Below are positions 1-7,556 of a DNA stretch of 58,231 bases, piece by piece (position 1 is the first letter of the stretch; each line of letters opens with the position of its first letter). Origin of the DNA: Blautia sp. (GTDB lineage Bacteria > Bacillota > Clostridia > Lachnospirales > Lachnospiraceae); contig JAFTPT010000014.1 of the NCBI GenBank assembly GCA_017463155.1, positions 1-58,231 on the forward strand. Direction: 5' to 3'. A program made the translations under genes and the position numbers. Under the pieces are notes generated by a model. That model was not told the origin of the DNA, ran no database searches, and was given only the letters and a program-made list of their open reading frames with translations.

Positions 1-147
1 CCAGTATTTATCATGGTTTGACGTAGCAGAGGGTGGGTGCTGAATTTCGATAGGATGAGTACTGTTCCCTGATGTTGGTCCGGGCTTTGGCGCGGGGCGA
101 TTTTTACTAATTTCGTGGAAAAGTGGAGTGGGAATTATCATTGAAAA

Positions 148-180
148 GCCCGGGAGGCCGCTAAATAAGCGGTCTCCCGA
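148..180 (-). terminator. Rho-independent terminator of the PHP phosphatase gene
   Basis: Read on the minus strand, GGGAGACCGC and GCGGCCTCCC form a stem around a 7-nt loop, followed by a short CTTTTC run. It lies just after the stop codon of the PHP gene. The DNA at 1-147 shows no convincing gene. Confidence 0.7.
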
Positions 181-182
181 TT

Positions 183-1034
183 TCAAATTTTTTGCGGAAT
201 GGGATGCATTTGCTCGAAGGTATAAACTTCTTTGTAACCGATCGTTTTCAAGATATTAATTGTTTCTGCAATATACGCTCCCAAATGTTCTTTCCGGTGA
301 CTGTCGCTCCCAACCGTTATAATCTTTCCACCAAGATTACGGTACAGACGAAGAATGTCAATGGACGGTGTCAAGTCACTCAATCCATACCGACGACATG
401 ATGTATTAACTTCTATTCCCTTGCCATCTGCAATGACGGTTATCAGGATTTTTTTAATGGTGGGACAGATTTTTTCAAACGGGAAAGAGCCCTCCTTGTC
501 ATACCTGGAAATCAAATCCATGTGGCCGAGGACGCTGTAGTTGTGATATTGCTGCACTAATTCAAGGATTTCTTCATAATACCGCAGGTTGCATTCCGCC
601 TGGGTACGTCCGGACTGGAAATCCTGTGTCCAGAATTCTCTGTCCTCTACCTGGTGCACGGATAAAATAACAAAATCAAAAGGCCAGGCTGAAAACAGCT
701 TTTCATACTGAGGAATAGTATGCACCTGCATACCAAATTCCATGCCCATTTTAATGGTGATCTGATCATTATACTTGTCTTTTAGTGCAGCAATCTCAGC
801 AGCATAACGGGGGTAATCCACATTGGCCAGAGCCATGTGCTCCGGCTCTCCACAGCTGCCTCGGCGGTATAGTATGCCGCGCGGGTCATCCCAATCGCGT
901 TTAACGCCGTAATCCACATGATCCGTAAAGCAGATCTCCTCCAGTCCCAGAGAAATAGCATCCCTTACGACTTCTTCCATAAGGTACTCGGAATCGTCGC
1001 TGTAGCTGGTGTGAACATGATAATCCGCAAACAC
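183..1034 (-). CDS. PHP-domain phosphoesterase, histidinol-phosphatase (HisK/HisJ) type
   Basis: About 283 residues, the usual size for monofunctional PHP histidinol phosphatases. The metal-binding motifs are visible: HVHTSYSDD at the N-terminus, an internal LGHMDL and the C-terminal SDSH. Known family members hydrolyse histidinol phosphate or related phosphate esters in the cytoplasm. No his genes are nearby, so the true substrate may differ. I chose a GTG start at 1034 because AGGAGGTGA lies 5 nt upstream and overlaps the stop codon of the preceding MFS gene. A start at the upstream ATG (1070) would overlap that gene without an RBS. The two genes are therefore translationally coupled. Confidence 0.85.
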   Translation of the reverse strand: MFADYHVHTSYSDDSEYLMEEVVRDAISLGLEEICFTDHVDYGVKRDWDDPRGILYRRGSCGEPEHMALANVDYPRYAAEIAALKDKYNDQITIKMGMEFGMQVHTIPQYEKLFSAWPFDFVILSVHQVEDREFWTQDFQSGRTQAECNLRYYEEILELVQQYHNYSVLGHMDLISRYDKEGSFPFEKICPTIKKILITVIADGKGIEVNTSCRRYGLSDLTPSIDILRLYRNLGGKIITVGSDSHRKEHLGAYIAETINILKTIGYKEVYTFEQMHPIPQKI

Positions 1035-1038
1035 AGTA

Positions 1039-2184
1039 TCACCTCCTGCAAAGCTGCTCGTGTGTGACAATCATCAGTACCAGCAGTGCGAGCAGATAGA
1101 ATGGCATAAGTCCGACGGACAGCGCATTTGCCACCACGCCGAAAAGCGGCGGCATCAGGCAGGTTCCGAGATAGGCACTGGCCATCTGCAAACCTATAAC
1201 AGCCTGGGACTTGTCCGCACCGAAATGATCCGGTGTCGAATGAATCAGGCTTGGATAGACAGGTGCGCAGCCAATACCGATGGCAACGATACCGATCATT
1301 GCCAATGTCTTGCTGATGGGTAAGAGCATGATGATGATACCCGCAAGCATAATGCCCTGTCCGATGCGCACCATCTGCGAGTCGTTGAATCTGAAAGTGG
1401 CAAAGCCACTGATTGCTCGTCCGGTAGTGATGCCAATGAAAAACAGTCCTGCCAGCGTCGCGGCTTGCTCTGCGCTGACATTCCACCTCAGCACCAAAAA
1501 GGTACTAGCCCACAGCCCGGTGGTCTGCTCCAACGCACAGTAGCAGAAGAAGCATGCCATGATGGATTTTGCGCCGGGGATGCCAATGATCTGATGCAGG
1601 GACAGAGGGGCTGCTCCATTATCTTTTTTCTCTTTGCCCCGGTCCTTCCACAGCGGAAGACTGAAAACCAGTATTGCGGTTAGGATGATTTGCAGGATGC
1701 CGATGATCCGATAACCGCTGTTCCATCCCATGCCGCCCGTGATGGCTGCACCCATGATGATTGGGCCGACGGATGCACCGACACCCCAAAAGCAGTGAAG
1801 CCAGCTCATATGGCGGCTGGCATAGTGCAGCGCCACATAGTTGTTTAGTGCCGCGTCCACGCTGCCCGCACCGAGGCCATAAGGAATTGCCCATAAAAGC
1901 AGCATCCAGTAGGTGCCGGAAACGGAGAAGCCAAACAGCGCTGCCGCCGTCATGCCTACGCTGATGGCCGTTACCCTGCCGGTGCCGAGCCTTCGTGTCA
2001 GACGGTCGCTGAGCAGGCTGGAGATGATAGTGCCTGCCGCGATCATCATGGACACCGCTCCGGCGTAGGATATCGGTACGCCAAATTCCATGTGCATAAC
2101 TGGCCAGGCTGATCCCAGCAGGGAATCCGGCAATCCGAGACTGATGAACGCAAGATAGATGATAACGAGAAGAATGTGAATCAT
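1039..2184 (-). CDS. MFS transporter
   Basis: A 381-residue polytopic protein with about 12 hydrophobic segments. A motif-A-like loop, LSDRLTRRLGTG, follows the second helix, as in the major facilitator superfamily. It probably exports or imports a small solute across the cytoplasmic membrane; the substrate cannot be read. AGAGGTAAATCGC precedes the ATG. It is the first gene of a two-gene operon with the PHP phosphatase. It is divergent from an AraC-type regulator, the likely controller of both transcripts (inference from layout). Confidence 0.9.
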   Translation of the reverse strand: MIHILLVIIYLAFISLGLPDSLLGSAWPVMHMEFGVPISYAGAVSMMIAAGTIISSLLSDRLTRRLGTGRVTAISVGMTAAALFGFSVSGTYWMLLLWAIPYGLGAGSVDAALNNYVALHYASRHMSWLHCFWGVGASVGPIIMGAAITGGMGWNSGYRIIGILQIILTAILVFSLPLWKDRGKEKKDNGAAPLSLHQIIGIPGAKSIMACFFCYCALEQTTGLWASTFLVLRWNVSAEQAATLAGLFFIGITTGRAISGFATFRFNDSQMVRIGQGIMLAGIIIMLLPISKTLAMIGIVAIGIGCAPVYPSLIHSTPDHFGADKSQAVIGLQMASAYLGTCLMPPLFGVVANALSVGLMPFYLLALLVLMIVTHEQLCRR

Positions 2185-2316
2185 GCGATTTACCTCTTTG
2201 AATTGATGTTGCAGAAGTTTTTTGAAGCATATATAATTATAGCGTCAAATCTTTTTAGCAAATAGGAACAATTCATCTAAAACATATAAAAATACCTTCA
2301 GAAATGAGGAAACTGA

Positions 2317-3204
2317 ATGCTTTTATCCTGCAATACGACAGTGGACAGATCTTTTCGTGAGCAGGCTCAGCATGGAACCACCACTTTTCCGTGTGCCTGT
2401 TATTATGACGATCTGTCGAAAGGGGATGTGCCGTGGCACTGGCACGACGAGCTGGAGGCAGCAATCGTCACAGAAGGCACGATCCACGTGGTGATCGGCG
2501 GCGAGCAGTTCGATCTGAATACCGGCGACGGCTTCTTTGTCAACGCATCTGCACTGCACAGCTGCCAGGGCCTGACGGCCCAAAGCTGCAGTCTGCATTC
2601 GCTGGTTTTTCATCCCCGTCTTATCGGCGGCAGTGCAGAGAACTCCTTCAATCAAAACTATGTCCTGCCGGTCATACAGAATAAAGGTTTTGGCGGTTTG
2701 TGTCTCGACAAAGGCATTCCATGGCAAAAAGATGTGCTGGATGTGCTGGAGAAAGCGTGGCAGACCTGTGCTCAGGAGCCGACACAGTATGATATAAAGG
2801 TTCGATACACCCTTACGACGGCCATTGCCCTGATTGCGGAGCATATGATCTCCATACAGTCTGACATATCCCCCAAGCACCTGCGGGACGGTGAGCGCAT
2901 CAAAGCAATGCTTCAATATATCATGGACAACTATGGAGAAGCCATTGATACTGCAGCGATCGCACGAAGCGCCTCCATCAGTGAGAGCGAATGCCTGCGC
3001 TGCTTTCGAGCAACCATTGGAACGACGCCCATTCGGTATCTTCGGGAATATCGAATAGAGCAAGCTGCTAATCGTCTGGCCGTCAGCCAGGCGTCCATCG
3101 CGGACATCGCAGCGGACTGTGGGTTTCAGGACATCAGCTATTTCACCAAGACCTTCCGTGAAATGAAAGGCGTCACCCCAAAGGCCTATCAGAAGGAACA
3201 TTGA
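2317..3204 (+). CDS. AraC-family transcriptional regulator with cupin sensor domain
   Basis: 295 residues. The N-terminal half (about 25-100) is a cupin-like fold containing PWHWHDELE and GDGFFVNASALHSC. The last ~100 residues carry two helix-turn-helix units ending in ISYFTKTFREMKGVTPKAYQ, the classic AraC/XylS C-terminal signature. The start ATG at 2317 has GAGGAAACTGA upstream. The gene is divergent from the MFS-PHP operon across 132 bp, so it probably senses a small molecule and controls that operon. Confidence 0.92.
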   Translation: MLLSCNTTVDRSFREQAQHGTTTFPCACYYDDLSKGDVPWHWHDELEAAIVTEGTIHVVIGGEQFDLNTGDGFFVNASALHSCQGLTAQSCSLHSLVFHPRLIGGSAENSFNQNYVLPVIQNKGFGGLCLDKGIPWQKDVLDVLEKAWQTCAQEPTQYDIKVRYTLTTAIALIAEHMISIQSDISPKHLRDGERIKAMLQYIMDNYGEAIDTAAIARSASISESECLRCFRATIGTTPIRYLREYRIEQAANRLAVSQASIADIAADCGFQDISYFTKTFREMKGVTPKAYQKEH

Positions 3205-3289
3205 AACTGAGCGTTGAAACTGAGATGAAATCAGCGGAAAATACGCAGCGGAAAATATGGACAATACGGAAAATACGGAACGGAAAACA
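3201..3289 (+). repeat. Short direct repeats upstream of the nadE-purF promoter
   Basis: TTGAAACTGA occurs twice (3201-3210 and 3214-3223). It is followed by three copies of CGGAAAATA (3235, 3249, 3267) and a variant CGGAAAACA (3281). The spacing is 14, 18 and 14 nt between starts. They sit upstream of a good sigma-A promoter and could be an A-rich UP element or regulator sites; the function is inference. Confidence 0.5.
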
Positions 3290-3313
3290 CAAATCGGTGC
3301 TGGTCTCACCGGC

Positions 3314-3343
3314 TTGACACCGGAGAGCAGGTGGGTATATAAT
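3314..3343 (+). promoter_or_regulatory. Sigma-A promoter for nadE-purF
   Basis: Perfect TTGACA (3314-3319) and TATAAT (3338-3343) are separated by 18 nt. A CACCGG direct repeat flanks the -35 box on both sides and may be an operator. Confidence 0.75.
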
Positions 3344-3364
3344 TATAGACATATAGAAGGCAAG

Positions 3365-3401
3365 GGCGTCTTTGAGTGAATGGACTCGAAGACGCCTTTT
3401 T
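3365..3401 (+). terminator. Leader terminator between the promoter and nadE
   Basis: GGCGTCTTTGAGT and ACTCGAAGACGCC form a 13-bp stem with one G-U pair, followed by TTTTT. It begins only about 15 nt after the expected transcription start, so it would attenuate nadE-purF rather than end a preceding gene. No alternative antiterminator could be drawn with confidence. Confidence 0.65.
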
Positions 3402-3435
3402 CATTGGCACGGAACATAGCGAAGGAGGACATGCC

Positions 3436-3831
3436 GTGTTTCAAGCGAATAGAGTAAAAGACGAATGTGTGCAGTGGATCCGTGATTTCTTTTCCGAAAA
3501 CGGACCGGACTGCAATGCTGTGGTCGGGATCTCCGGCGGCAAGGACAGTTCTACCGTGGCGGCTCTCTGCGTGGAGGCGCTGGGCTTGCCGGAGGAACTG
3601 ATCGAGAAAACACCCATCGACGGGCTTTCCGGAATGACCGATGAAGAAAATCTCGGCTTCAGCTATCAGGAACTGGACCGGTATATCCGTACCGGCATGA
3701 TCGAAGACTCAGAGAAAAAACGCCGGATTGATCGGCTGCATGACGCGAACCTTTTCAAGCTGCAGCTCATGCCTGCTTTTGATCCGCATATCGCGATCCG
3801 TCATCCCGAATGTGAAAGGACAGGAACATGA
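3436..3831 (+). pseudogene. nadE: NAD+ synthase with a large in-frame internal deletion
   Basis: The frame is open but only 131 residues long, whereas NadE is usually about 250-270. The N-terminal half contains the ATP-pyrophosphatase loop SGGKDSST. After ...VEALG the sequence jumps straight to LPEELIEKTPIDGLSG, which in NadE lies near the C-terminus. The segment missing is roughly 110 residues that should hold much of the active site and the dimer interface. The joint sits in an Ala-Leu-Gly codon run, consistent with recombination between two short identical stretches. The GTG start has GGAGGACATGCC before it. The stop overlaps the purF start (ATGA). The product is very unlikely to be an active synthase; it may survive because it couples translation to purF. 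Confidence 0.8.
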
Positions 3832-5252
3832 GTTTACACGAAGAATGCGGTGTCTTCGGAGTATTCTCCGATAAACCGGTCAATGCGGCCGGCATCTGCT
3901 ATTACGGACTATATGCCCTGCAGCACAGGGGCCAGGAGAGTTGCGGGATCGTCGTCAATGACGACGGCATGTTCGTATCGCACAAGGATCTGGGCCTGGT
4001 GAGTGAAGTATTCACTAGAAGTGTGCTCTCGTCATTTCCGGAAGGATCGATGGCGGTCGCGCACACGCGTTACGGAACGACGGGAGGAACCAACCGGAAC
4101 AACTGCCAGCCGATCGAGGTGAATCATCAGAAGGGACGGATGGCTCTTGCGCACAACGGAAATCTCTCCAATGCCGCGGAGCTACGCTCCGCGCTGGAGC
4201 TCACCGGTGCGATCTTTCATACCACCACAGACACGGAGACCATCGCGTACATCGTCACAAAAGAACGGCTTACTGCACCTTCGATTGAAGAAGCGCTCAG
4301 CATGGCGATGCACATCCTTGATGGCGCCTATTCGTTGGTGCTTATGTCCCCGCAGAAACTGATTTGCGCAAGGGATCCCTACGGATTCCGCCCTCTTTGT
4401 TACGGCCAAACCGAAGACGGCGTGTATGTGATCGCTTCGGAAAGCTGTGCGGTCAACGCGGTTGGTGCGGAGTTCATCCGAGACGTGGAACCGGGGGAAA
4501 TCCTCATTTTCAGCAGGGACGGGGTCGTGTCCCGCCGAGAACACTGCGGGACAAAAAAGAAAAAACTCTGCATTTTCGAATACCTCTATTTTGCCCGTCC
4601 TGACTCCGTGATTGACGGCCGGTCCGTGCATGCGGCACGCATCGCCGCCGGCAGGGTCCTGACGCGTGAGCATCCCGCAAAGGCGGATATAGTCATCGGG
4701 GTCCCCGATTCCGGCCTGGACGCAGCGCTTGGTTACAGCATGGAATCCGGGATCCCCTATGAAATAGGGCTGATAAAAAACAAATATATCGGCAGGACCT
4801 TTATTGCGCCTGGCGACAGGCTCGACCAGGTGAAGATCAAACTGTCAGCCGTCAGGGAAGTTGTGAAAGGAAAAAACATCGTCCTGATCGACGACTCCAT
4901 CGTCCGGGGAACGACCAGCGGCCGCATCATTTCGCTGCTCCGGGATGCCGGCGCAAAAGAGATCCACATGCGGGTCTCTGCTCCGACCTTCCTGCATCCT
5001 TGTTTTTACGGAACAGATATCGATTCATCGGACAATCTTATCGCCTGCCATCATTCCGTTCCAGAGATCGCTGAAATGATCGGCGCGGATTCCCTGGGCT
5101 TTCTTCCGGTTGAAGATCTTGGAGAGCTGTCCGGAAACGCGGAGTACTGCAGTGCCTGCTTTGACGGATGCTATCCGACGAAAATTCCCTCAGACACAAG
5201 AAAAAGCCGCTTTGAACAGCGGCTTTCCGAGAAGCAGTCTTCGTTTGCATAA
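3828..5252 (+). CDS. purF: Amidophosphoribosyltransferase
   Basis: 474 residues, full length. It catalyses the first committed step of purine synthesis, transferring glutamine amide nitrogen to PRPP. The N-terminal propeptide MSLHEE precedes the catalytic Cys7 of CGVFGV. The glutaminase domain is followed by a phosphoribosyltransferase domain with the PRPP loop VLIDDSIVRGTT. Cysteines in KKKLCIFEY, HPCFYG and CSAC match the Fe-S ligands of the Bacillus-type enzyme. The start overlaps the nadE stop, so it depends on that upstream frame for translation. No other pur gene is in the window. Confidence 0.97.
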   Translation: MSLHEECGVFGVFSDKPVNAAGICYYGLYALQHRGQESCGIVVNDDGMFVSHKDLGLVSEVFTRSVLSSFPEGSMAVAHTRYGTTGGTNRNNCQPIEVNHQKGRMALAHNGNLSNAAELRSALELTGAIFHTTTDTETIAYIVTKERLTAPSIEEALSMAMHILDGAYSLVLMSPQKLICARDPYGFRPLCYGQTEDGVYVIASESCAVNAVGAEFIRDVEPGEILIFSRDGVVSRREHCGTKKKKLCIFEYLYFARPDSVIDGRSVHAARIAAGRVLTREHPAKADIVIGVPDSGLDAALGYSMESGIPYEIGLIKNKYIGRTFIAPGDRLDQVKIKLSAVREVVKGKNIVLIDDSIVRGTTSGRIISLLRDAGAKEIHMRVSAPTFLHPCFYGTDIDSSDNLIACHHSVPEIAEMIGADSLGFLPVEDLGELSGNAEYCSACFDGCYPTKIPSDTRKSRFEQRLSEKQSSFA

Positions 5253-5313
5253 TCTATACTGCCATGGTCGACAAATAAAATGAAACTTGAGCCACCCTTG
5301 GAACACATCAAAC

Positions 5314-5344
5314 GAAGCCGCCCGGTCGCCCGGACGGCTTTTTG
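5314..5344 (+). terminator. Terminator after purF
   Basis: AGCCGcCCGG and CCGGaCGGCT pair around a short loop, followed by TTTTT. It closes the nadE-purF transcript. Confidence 0.75.
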
Positions 5345-5397
5345 CTTTCATGCAACAGCATATTCAATCGGCTCTTTTAAATATACAGTCAATAAGA

Positions 5398-5769
5398 ATC
5401 AAGCAATTATCGTTTCTCCCCAAAAATAGTTCTGCCAAACTCACGATCCCTGCCACAGTCAAGGTCGAAGGGAAATCAGTTCCGGTCTCTGCCATTGCGC
5501 TAAACGCATTTAAAGGAGTGAAGAAGCTGAAGATCGTGACTATTGGTAAGAATATCAAAACGATCGGTAAAAATGCATTTCGGAATTGCAAGAAGCTGAA
5601 AACCATTAGCATAAAAACGAGCAAACTCTCTTCAAGTAAAGTCGGCTCAAATGCCTTCAAGGTTATTTGTTCAAAAGCGACGATTAAGGTTCCGAAAAAG
5701 AAACTGACCACATATAAAAAACTTCTGAAGAAGAAGGGCATCGGGAAAAAGGTAAAAATAACAAAATAG
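5398..5769 (+). pseudogene. C-terminal remnant of a BspA-like leucine-rich-repeat surface protein
   Basis: The frame encodes about 120 residues of LRR_5 pattern: AFKGVKKLKIVTIG, AFRNCKKLKTISI, then a basic tail rich in KKK ending KKVKITK. This is typical of the last repeats of BspA-like extracellular proteins. There is no signal peptide or RBS. The open frame runs back into the purF terminator, so the 5' part of the gene has been lost. Confidence 0.6.
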
Positions 5770-5777
5770 AGTTATGC

Positions 5778-5806
5778 TTCCGGGGGTCATAAAGGCTCCC
5801 GGAACT
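5778..5806 (+). terminator. Hairpin after the LRR remnant
   Basis: TTCCGGG and CCCGGAA pair around an AT-rich loop, followed by a weak CTTTCTT tract. It probably terminated the original LRR gene. Confidence 0.45.
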
Positions 5807-5968
5807 TTCTTGTAAACAGAAATAGGGAATGACGATATGAAATATCATTGTTTTGGAACGAAACTGTGATTGAGAATTCTACCATATGTGAGGCGGATAG
5901 TTGACGTCGTCCCGATTAGGGATGGTTCGTTAAGTTATAGATTTGCTGCAAATAGACATGTAAATATG

Positions 5969-5997
5969 TTGCAAAAACTGCTGCAGAATGGTATCCT
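5969..5997 (+). promoter_or_regulatory. Promoter of the RelE-type toxin-antitoxin operon
   Basis: TTGCAA, 17 nt, TATCCT, ending 23 nt before the antitoxin start. The -10 overlaps ATCCT, which can pair with AGGAT at the ribosome binding site, a possible autoregulatory operator. Confidence 0.45.
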
Positions 5998-6019
5998 ATC
6001 TTTAAAGGAGGATGCGAAT

Positions 6020-6280
6020 ATGCCGAATATAAGACCAATATCTGACCTTCGTAATTATACAAGTGTTATTAAAGAAGTAAAATACGGAGAAAGAGTTTAT
6101 CTGACACGAAACGGTGTTGGTGAATGCGCAATCATTGATATGAGGGAGTTGGACGAACTTGATAAAATGATTGCATTACGTGGACTGATGAAAGATCTGG
6201 ATCGGGCAAAAGCCCGTGCGGATCGTGAAGGATGGATCGATGCAGATGAGGCAGAACGCATACTGGGGGTAGTAGATTGA
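6020..6280 (+). CDS. Phd/YefM-type antitoxin
   Basis: 86 residues. The N-terminus, NIRPISDLRNYTSVIKEV, is the typical Phd/YefM fold that binds operator DNA. It is followed by RVYLTRNGVGECAIID. The C-terminal acidic helix would wrap and neutralise the downstream toxin. The ATG at 6020 has AAAGGAGGATGCGAAT upstream; more upstream in-frame starts have no RBS. The stop codon overlaps the TTG start of the toxin, the usual coupled arrangement. Confidence 0.85.
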   Translation: MPNIRPISDLRNYTSVIKEVKYGERVYLTRNGVGECAIIDMRELDELDKMIALRGLMKDLDRAKARADREGWIDADEAERILGVVD

Positions 6281-6645
6281 AAAAAATAGTATATTCCCCG
6301 GATGCTATTGAGAAAATCCAGAAGATAGAGCGTCAGGTATGTGCGGAATATGGGGATAAAACAGCCCAGAAGGTAAAAAAAGCCATCACAGCAAGAATCC
6401 GTTCCCTCCAGTCTTTAGAAGAACAGGGTGTTTCCATGTATGATCTCTATGGAGTCACGCCGGATTACCGTCGGCTTTTTGTTGCGCACAACTATGTTTT
6501 CTATCTGATCGAGGGAGAAACGATACAGATCGTTAACCTGTATCACGAAAAAGAAGATTTTATGTACAAGCTGTTCGGTGTCAGCAGTGTGGATGAGGAG
6601 GCGGAAGCATACTGGGACGATATCGATTATGATGAGTCATTATAA
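6277..6645 (+). CDS. RelE/ParE-family toxin
   Basis: 122 residues with the RelE/ParE signature: YSPDAIEKIQKIE at the N-terminus, a central DLYGVTPDYRRLFVAHNYVFYLIE, and IVNLYHEKEDFMYKLFG near the end. Members are mRNA endonucleases or gyrase inhibitors acting in the cytoplasm. The start is a TTG overlapping the antitoxin stop. An acidic extension of about 15 residues after the LFG motif is slightly longer than typical. The frame is intact. Confidence 0.85.
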   Translation: MKKIVYSPDAIEKIQKIERQVCAEYGDKTAQKVKKAITARIRSLQSLEEQGVSMYDLYGVTPDYRRLFVAHNYVFYLIEGETIQIVNLYHEKEDFMYKLFGVSSVDEEAEAYWDDIDYDESL

Positions 6646-6690
6646 ACAATACAAGCAGGACATTTGAAATGGTCTGGAAGTAATTATCTC

Positions 6691-6798
6691 TCTGGCAACA
6701 AATTGGCAACAGAAGGTCAGAAAGGGAAGAGACACAGTATAACTGAGAGAAAAAACCGGCAAAATGCACACAGAACTTAACTGATATACGTAAGGAAC
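6691..6798 (+). repeat. Left copy of a ~108-bp repeat resembling the 3' end of a recombinase gene
   Basis: It is about 88 percent identical to 21249-21357 in the same orientation. Both copies keep one open frame starting GNKLATEGQKGKRHSITERK and ending at the same TAA. The differences are mostly substitutions. That tail resembles the C-terminal tails of Firmicutes tyrosine recombinases (inference). The two copies bracket a 14.5-kb segment, and each lies directly after a toxin-antitoxin locus. Confidence 0.6.
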
Positions 6799-6849
6799 AT
6801 TTTCTATGTGACCTTCGGGGTTAACGGCTCTATAAGATCTTAAAAAACA

Positions 6850-6893
6850 ACCCTGCCGAACTGATGTAAAAAACAGTTCGGCAGGGTTTTCTG
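6850..6893. terminator. Strong bidirectional terminator
   Basis: AACCCTGCCGAACTG and CAGTTCGGCAGGGTT pair perfectly over 15 bp, with an A run on the left and TTTT on the right. It separates the toxin-antitoxin region from the minus-strand gene remnant. Confidence 0.85.
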
Positions 6894-6931
6894 CGTTCTG
6901 GAAGGATCAATTAGCCGTATCCTTTTCAGTC

Positions 6932-7387
6932 TCATTTCAGATCCGGTGGGACTTCCGCCCAGATATTCCCCTTGTCGAATTTCGGATATTGATAACGCCA
7001 GGTGTTGTACTCTTCTTCGGAGATCTCGCCGGCGCGGTAACGGGCTGCTTCCGTGGCCCAGGAAGTGAACAGATTCCACAGGAAGTCTCTTTTCTTGATA
7101 TCTGTTCCAAAACGCAGGACCGGTTCATCCGGATCCTGAAAAAGGCGGTTGCCGTCCTTCTCGAAAAGGCGCGGAGCTTCCGGCCGAGCATCCTGGCTTC
7201 CCTGGAGAGGTTCAAGGCCGAATCGGCGGAGCAGGACCGGCAGCGCAGGTCCGCGTGGAAGGCCGTAAAAGACAGGAAGCAGATCACGGAGCGGGGACGG
7301 GGAAAAAGCCGGTAAACAAAGATCATTGGCATCGTACCACAGCTGATCCCATATGGCGGGTTCATATGTATGTTCGCATTTGAAGCT
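6932..7387 (-). pseudogene. Remnant of an unrecognised minus-strand gene, start codon lost
   Basis: The frame is open for 151 codons on the minus strand between TAA (7388-7390) and TGA (6932-6934). It has no ATG, and no GTG or TTG start with an RBS. The composition is protein-like: EPAIWDQLWYDANDLC near the start and KKRDFLWNLFTSWATEAARY, then EEEYNTWRYQYPKFDKG, near the end. I do not recognise the family. It looks like the C-terminal part of a larger protein truncated by rearrangement near 7390. Confidence 0.5.
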
Positions 7388-7484
7388 TTAGAAGCCGCAT
7401 GAATACTGGCTCCAGAAGCGCGAAACCTAGGAATGCGACAAATTATTCGATACCCTTTGGTTTTGCAGTTCTAAATGCGAACAT
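7370..7484. repeat. 115-bp segment bounded by 12-bp inverted repeats
   Basis: ATGTTCGCATTT (7370-7381) and AAATGCGAACAT (7473-7484) are perfect inverted copies. The interior has no gene. It sits exactly where the minus-strand remnant loses its 5' end. It could be a MITE-like insertion or a regulatory pair. Confidence 0.45.
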
Positions 7485-7489
7485 TTTTA

Positions 7490-7546
7490 TTCCCCAACTT
7501 ATTCCCCATGTGTTATAATGCAAATATGGGGATTAAAGTTGGGGAA
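7490..7546. promoter_or_regulatory. Long dyad operator surrounding the -10 box of an AlbA_2 regulator gene
   Basis: The left arm TTCCCCAACTTATTCCCCAT (7490-7509) is mirrored by the right arm at 7526-7546, which reads ATGGGGAT, TAAA, GTTGGGGAA. A perfect TATAAT (7514-7519) lies in the 16-nt centre. The -35 region is poor (TTCCCC). The arms are probably binding sites for the gene's own product (inference), giving autoregulation. Confidence 0.65.
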
Positions 7547-7556
7547 AGGACCTTTT

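Noticed and set aside
5870-6019. Longer N-terminus for the RelE-operon antitoxin
   Set aside because: The extra 50 codons span the promoter and have no RBS; the ATG at 6020 has AAAGGAGG upstream.
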